64,000 bases of DNA from Sediminibacter sp. Hel_I_10 (lineage in GTDB: Bacteria; Bacteroidota; Bacteroidia; Flavobacteriales; Flavobacteriaceae), in NCBI RefSeq assembly GCF_000688335.1, contig NZ_JHZX01000001.1:3534001-3598000 (forward strand), written 5' to 3'. Under the pieces are notes generated by a model. It was given only the letters and a program-made list of their open reading frames with translations. It made no database searches and was not told where the DNA came from. The position numbers and the translations under genes were made by a program. Shown here one piece after another: positions 60,499-64,000 of the stretch (its first letter is position 1; the number at the start of each line of letters is the position of its first letter).

Positions 60499-61461
60499 TT
60501 GAAAATTTCAAGAGAAGTAAAAACGGCAATACTGGTGATATCAGGGATTGTTCTGTTTGTTTATTTATTCAATTATCTTAAAGGAGAAAATCTCTTGGAC
60601 GATTCAAGAATCTACTATGCCGTTTATGATAATGTTGAAGGTCTTGCCCCATCGACACCAGTAACGATTAGTGGTTTTAACGTAGGCAAAGTTATGGACA
60701 TCACCTTTAAAGGCGATGGCAGCGCGCAGCTTTTGGTCAAGATAATGATTGAAAATGACTATGAATTTTCTAAGAATAGCAAAGCAGAGCTTAAAGATCT
60801 AGGATTAATAGGAGGTAAGGGTATTGAAATTATTCCTGTTTTTGATGGTGCTCCTACGGCTGAGTCTGGAGATTATCTTACAGCTACAACTAAAGCTGGT
60901 TTGACAGAGTTGGTCAATAAGCGTCTAACACCACTTCAAGAAAAAATTGAAGTTGTAATGACTGATGCAGATTCATTATTAACAAATGTCAATGAGATTT
61001 TTGACGAAGACACAAAAACAAATCTTAGAACCAGCATAGCAGATTTAGCTGCAACTATTGCTGCTTTCAAAACAACTTCGGCCACCTTAAACAAGTTTAT
61101 GGATGGCAATCAAGAAAAATTAGCGTCTACTATAAGTAATTTTGAAAATACTTCAGATAATTTTTCTAAATTTTCTGATAGTTTGGCAGACTTAAGATTA
61201 GCTCAAACTGTAAAAGAACTTCAAGGTACAGTGGCAAGTTTTGACCAATTAATTGCTAATATTGAAAATGGAGAAGGTACTATTGGTAAATTACTTAAAG
61301 ACGAAGGATTGTATGACAATCTCGAAGGTGCCGCCAAACAAATGGAAGATTTACTTCAGGATTTAAAACTTAATCCGAAACGTTATGTTCATTTTTCAGT
61401 CTTCGGTAAAAAGCCAAAACGCTATGATGCTGATGGTAACGAAATTGAAGAAGAAGACTAA
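60499..61461 (+). CDS. MlaD/MCE-domain lipid transport protein
   Basis: The only start giving the usual opening 'MKISREVKTAILVISGIVLF' is the TTG at 60499. The 320-residue protein has one N-terminal transmembrane segment (about 9-25), an MCE domain (about 35-115, 'YAVYDNVEGLAPSTPVTISG', 'LKDLGLIGGKGIEI'), then a coiled-coil region and an acidic C-terminus. MCE proteins carry phospholipids between the inner and outer membranes. No mlaE/mlaF gene is adjacent in the window. It is co-directional with the amidase. Confidence 0.88.
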   Translation: MKISREVKTAILVISGIVLFVYLFNYLKGENLLDDSRIYYAVYDNVEGLAPSTPVTISGFNVGKVMDITFKGDGSAQLLVKIMIENDYEFSKNSKAELKDLGLIGGKGIEIIPVFDGAPTAESGDYLTATTKAGLTELVNKRLTPLQEKIEVVMTDADSLLTNVNEIFDEDTKTNLRTSIADLAATIAAFKTTSATLNKFMDGNQEKLASTISNFENTSDNFSKFSDSLADLRLAQTVKELQGTVASFDQLIANIENGEGTIGKLLKDEGLYDNLEGAAKQMEDLLQDLKLNPKRYVHFSVFGKKPKRYDADGNEIEEED

Positions 61462-61475
61462 TAAACCAACCTTAT

Positions 61476-62813
61476 ATGGCTTACTTACCACAGATTTTAT
61501 TTGCTATTGCTCTTATCGCAGGCTTAGGCTATTTTGCTTTTAATGTCAAAAAATTAAGACGAAACATTAAACTCGGTAGAACTGTTGATGTAAGTGATGA
61601 TAAGTCACAGCGTTGGAAGAATATGGCCCGTATTGCGCTAGGTCAAAGTAAAATGGTTACGCGACCTATTGCAGGGTTTCTTCACGTTATTGTCTATGTT
61701 GGCTTTGTGGTCATCAATATTGAAGTGCTAGAAATTATGATTGATGGGCTATTGGGCACTCACCGTATTTTCGCTCCACTAGGTTTTACCTATGATGTTT
61801 TAATTGGCTCTTTTGAAATTCTAGCCTTTTTGGTTTTGGTGGCTGTCATCGTATTCTGGATACGGAGAAATGTCATTAAAATTAAACGGTTTATCAGTAA
61901 AGATCTTAAAGGCTGGCCTAAATCAGATGGAAATATCATTCTGTATTTTGAAGTAGTGCTCATGTGTCTATTTCTAACCATGAATGGTGCCGATTTACAA
62001 TTACAACTTAATGGTGCAGACCATTATGCCACCGCAGGCTCATTTCCTATAAGTCAGTATTTATTGCCATTATTTGATGGTCTTTCTAACGCTACATTAA
62101 TTATTGTAGAGCGCACAGCCTGGTGGTTACATATCTTAGGAATTTTGGTGTTTTTGAATTACCTCTATTTTTCAAAACATTTACACATTTTATTGGCTTT
62201 TCCAAATACATACTACGGAAGAGTTAAGCCTCAAGGGCAGTTTGAGAATTTAGAAGCGGTTACCAACGAGGTAAAATTAATGATGGATCCTGATGCTGAT
62301 CCATTTGCAGCACCCGATCCTGCTACTGAAGACGAAGCAGATGTGCCTGCCAAATTTGGAGCCAGTGACGTCCAAGACTTAAGTTGGGTTAACTTATTGA
62401 GTGCTTACACCTGTACAGAGTGTGGTAGATGTACGAGTGAATGTCCTGCCAACCAAACCGGTAAAAAATTATCGCCTAGAAAAATCATGATGGATACCCG
62501 TGATCGTCTTGAGGAAGTAGGAAAAAATATAGATGCCAACAAAGGCGCTTTTAAGGACGACGGCAAACAACTATTAAACGATTATATTACTACCGAAGAG
62601 CTTTGGGCGTGTACCAGTTGTAACGCTTGTGTAGAGGCTTGTCCTGTAAGTATTAGTCCTTTGGATATTATCATGCAAATGCGACAGTACTTGGTCATGG
62701 AGCAAAGTGCTGCACCAATGGAGCTTAATAATATGATGACCAATGTAGAGAACAATGGTGCGCCTTGGCCATATAATCAAATGGATCGTCTCAATTGGAA
62801 AAATGAAGCATAA
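61476..62813 (+). CDS. Membrane (Fe-S)-binding oxidoreductase subunit (HdrC-like)
   Basis: The 445-residue protein has about five transmembrane segments in the first 245 residues and then two [4Fe-4S] motifs: 'CTECGRCTSECP' and 'CTSCNACVEACP' (about 310-390). It resembles the ferredoxin-type subunit of heterodisulfide-reductase-like or glycolate/lactate oxidase-type complexes, fused to a cytochrome b-like membrane part. The partial gene at 63762 encodes the matching CCG-domain subunit. Membrane electron transfer is inferred; the donor is unknown. Confidence 0.9.
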   Translation: MAYLPQILFAIALIAGLGYFAFNVKKLRRNIKLGRTVDVSDDKSQRWKNMARIALGQSKMVTRPIAGFLHVIVYVGFVVINIEVLEIMIDGLLGTHRIFAPLGFTYDVLIGSFEILAFLVLVAVIVFWIRRNVIKIKRFISKDLKGWPKSDGNIILYFEVVLMCLFLTMNGADLQLQLNGADHYATAGSFPISQYLLPLFDGLSNATLIIVERTAWWLHILGILVFLNYLYFSKHLHILLAFPNTYYGRVKPQGQFENLEAVTNEVKLMMDPDADPFAAPDPATEDEADVPAKFGASDVQDLSWVNLLSAYTCTECGRCTSECPANQTGKKLSPRKIMMDTRDRLEEVGKNIDANKGAFKDDGKQLLNDYITTEELWACTSCNACVEACPVSISPLDIIMQMRQYLVMEQSAAPMELNNMMTNVENNGAPWPYNQMDRLNWKNEA

Positions 62814-62816
62814 CCC

Positions 62817-63170
62817 ATGCATTACTTAAAAGAAACATATCAATATGCGATTTTAATGATGCTTTTCATGTGTGCTTTTTTGTCTCAAGGGCAATCCTTT
62901 CGTCAAGATTCTTTACAAATTAAGGCATACACGCTGATAGAATATAAGAACAACGAATTTAAGAACATTCAATTGTTAAAAGTACTTTGTGATTACTGTT
63001 CCGAAGCACAGTCAAAAGCCATAGGAGACGAGGCCGTGAGACGTTCCTACAATGATCGTTACAGTCCAGACAATAGAATGAAGGACGGCCAGAAAAAACT
63101 AGCTGTTTTTATACGTATTGCAAAATCAGATTTTGCAGCCATTGAAGAAATACATACTATTGATAATTAA
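62817..63170 (+). CDS. Hypothetical secreted protein
   Basis: The 117-residue protein starts three bases after the Fe-S gene stop. It has a signal peptide-like segment ending near Ser-Gln-Gly-Gln (about residue 26), then a short helical domain with 'CDYCSEAQSKAIGDEAVRRS' containing a Cys-x2-Cys. The C-terminus is 'AAIEEIHTIDN'. No family is recognised. It and the HAD gene stand between the two Fe-S protein genes. Confidence 0.7.
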   Translation: MHYLKETYQYAILMMLFMCAFLSQGQSFRQDSLQIKAYTLIEYKNNEFKNIQLLKVLCDYCSEAQSKAIGDEAVRRSYNDRYSPDNRMKDGQKKLAVFIRIAKSDFAAIEEIHTIDN

Positions 63171-63215
63171 ATCGAAGTCTAATTATAAAACGTTCCGTTG
63201 CTGCGGAAAGAGAAT

Positions 63216-63662
63216 ATGAAAAGAGAAGAAGCAGATAAATTATTGCACGACAAGGTTGAAGGTGGAGAGAAGGTAAGTCCGGTGCTACCAAAAGGCGTTA
63301 AGAATTACCTTATTGACATTGATGGGACCATTACAGAAGATGTTCCTAATGAAGAGCCAGAGCGCATGTCAACTTGCGAGCCTTATCCAGATGCGTTGGC
63401 TACCTGTAATAAATGGTACGATAAAGGACATATGATTTGTTTTTTTACCTCAAGAACCGAAGATCACCGTGAGGTAACTGAGGCTTGGCTTAAAAAACAT
63501 GGTTTTAAATTTCATTCCCTTTTGATGGGCAAACCTAGAGGAGGAAATTACCATTGGATAGACAACCATTTGGTGAAAGCCACACGTTACCAAGGGAAAT
63601 TTACAGATTTAGTCAATAAAAATGTGACCATCGAAGTATTTGATGATGGCCATCACGACTAA
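63216..63662 (+). CDS. HAD-like phosphatase domain protein
   Basis: The ATG at 63216 gives a 148-residue protein; the earlier in-frame start at 63198 overlaps a small TTCCG/CGGAA hairpin. It has the HAD motif I 'YLIDIDGTITED' with the nucleophile Asp, 'FFTSRTEDHREVTEAWL' (motif II-like) and 'KPRGGNYHWIDNH' (Lys of motif III region), ending 'FDDGHHD'. It is a compact HAD (LNS2-like); flavobacterial homologues are often labelled phosphoheptose isomerase without support. Substrate unknown. Confidence 0.82.
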   Translation: MKREEADKLLHDKVEGGEKVSPVLPKGVKNYLIDIDGTITEDVPNEEPERMSTCEPYPDALATCNKWYDKGHMICFFTSRTEDHREVTEAWLKKHGFKFHSLLMGKPRGGNYHWIDNHLVKATRYQGKFTDLVNKNVTIEVFDDGHHD

Positions 63663-63761
63663 ATCAATTCAATAGAATATTAAATCCTAAGTTTCTCAAA
63701 GCGTCTACTTGTAATAGCTAGGCTATTTAGAAACAACACTATTTAAATTAATACACTCCAT

Positions 63762-64000
63762 ATGAGCGAACAACTGAGAGTACCCACGATGGCAGAGTTT
63801 ATGGCAGAAGGAAAACAACCTGAAGTTTTATTTTGGGTAGGCTGTGCTGGAAGTTTTGATGATAGAGCTAAAAAAATCACTAAAGCTTTCGTGAGATTAC
63901 TCAATAAAGCGAAGGTAGATTTTGCTGTTCTAGGAACCGAAGAAAGTTGTACAGGTGATCCTGCAAAACGCGCTGGGAATGAATTTTTATTTCAAATGCA
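63762..64000 (+). CDS. (Fe-S)-binding protein with CCG domain, 3'-truncated
   Basis: The ATG at 63762 opens a frame that stays open to the window end. The visible 79 residues include '[16 protein letters not shown]' and '[15 protein letters not shown]', both typical of the CCG (HdrB/GlpC-type) cysteine-rich domain that binds an unusual [4Fe-4S] cluster. It is the expected partner of the membrane Fe-S subunit at 61476. Confidence 0.85.
   Translation, partial: MSEQLRVPTMAEFMAEGKQPEVLFWVGCAGSFDDRAKKITKAFVRLLNKAKVDFAVLGTEESCTGDPAKRAGNEFLFQM

Noticed and set aside
63193-63208. Small hairpin TTCCG/CGGAA before the HAD gene as a riboswitch or attenuator.
   Set aside because: Only five pairs with no conserved core or alternative structure; too little to support.

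Overview
The window reads as chromosomal DNA of a marine-type member of the Flavobacteriaceae (Bacteroidota). The support is low GC, A-rich leaders instead of strong Shine-Dalgarno sites, many small SPII lipoproteins and outer-membrane barrels, TAnnTTTG-type -7 boxes, a TonB receptor with a carboxypeptidase-like regulatory domain, and families largely confined to this phylum (DUF6048, DUF6452, CCC-motif protein). It is mostly core chromosome. I see no prophage, insertion sequence, CRISPR array, rRNA or tRNA gene.

Layout. 1-5017: a run of eight secreted or lipid-anchored small proteins, all on the plus strand. 5052-17331: core metabolism and RNA modification (APS/PAPS reductase, ZIP transporter, THUMP RNA methyltransferase, RlmD, ornithine aminotransferase, Smr protein, cysteine desulfurase) mixed with small membrane proteins. 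17430-24287: TonB receptor, M23 peptidase, ZapA cell-division pair, a candidate 6S RNA and RNase Y. 24489-32225: papain-like lipoprotein, pentapeptide-repeat lipoprotein, XerD, then a cluster of outer-membrane barrels with two decayed genes between them, then AroQ. 32305-35220: EttA and a metallo-beta-lactamase-fold lipoprotein. 35405-45448: a roughly 10 kb co-directional block of mostly unrecognised proteins (coiled-coil protein, 348-residue protein, AAA ATPase, Nudix hydrolase coupled to a 411-residue protein, then membrane proteins). 45493-50747: histidine degradation genes (HutG, HutI), Bcp and endonuclease III. 50765-59007: a minus-strand run of RNA/tRNA methyltransferases, DUF4159, parvulin, RidA and LptD. 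59183-64000: amidase, MCE protein and a split iron-sulfur electron-transfer locus running off the window end.

Envelope biogenesis is a recurring theme: LptD, MCE/MlaD, amidase, M23 peptidase and several barrels. The best candidate for an undescribed system is the 35405-41844 AAA-ATPase operon with the adjacent membrane genes up to 44802. Second is the ncRNA downstream of zapA, whose arms can pair either as one nested rod or as two local hairpins. The clearest signs of recent change lie between xerD and aroQ, where a TM2-domain gene and a secreted-protein gene are both broken. All assignments come from reading the sequence; no database search was run.
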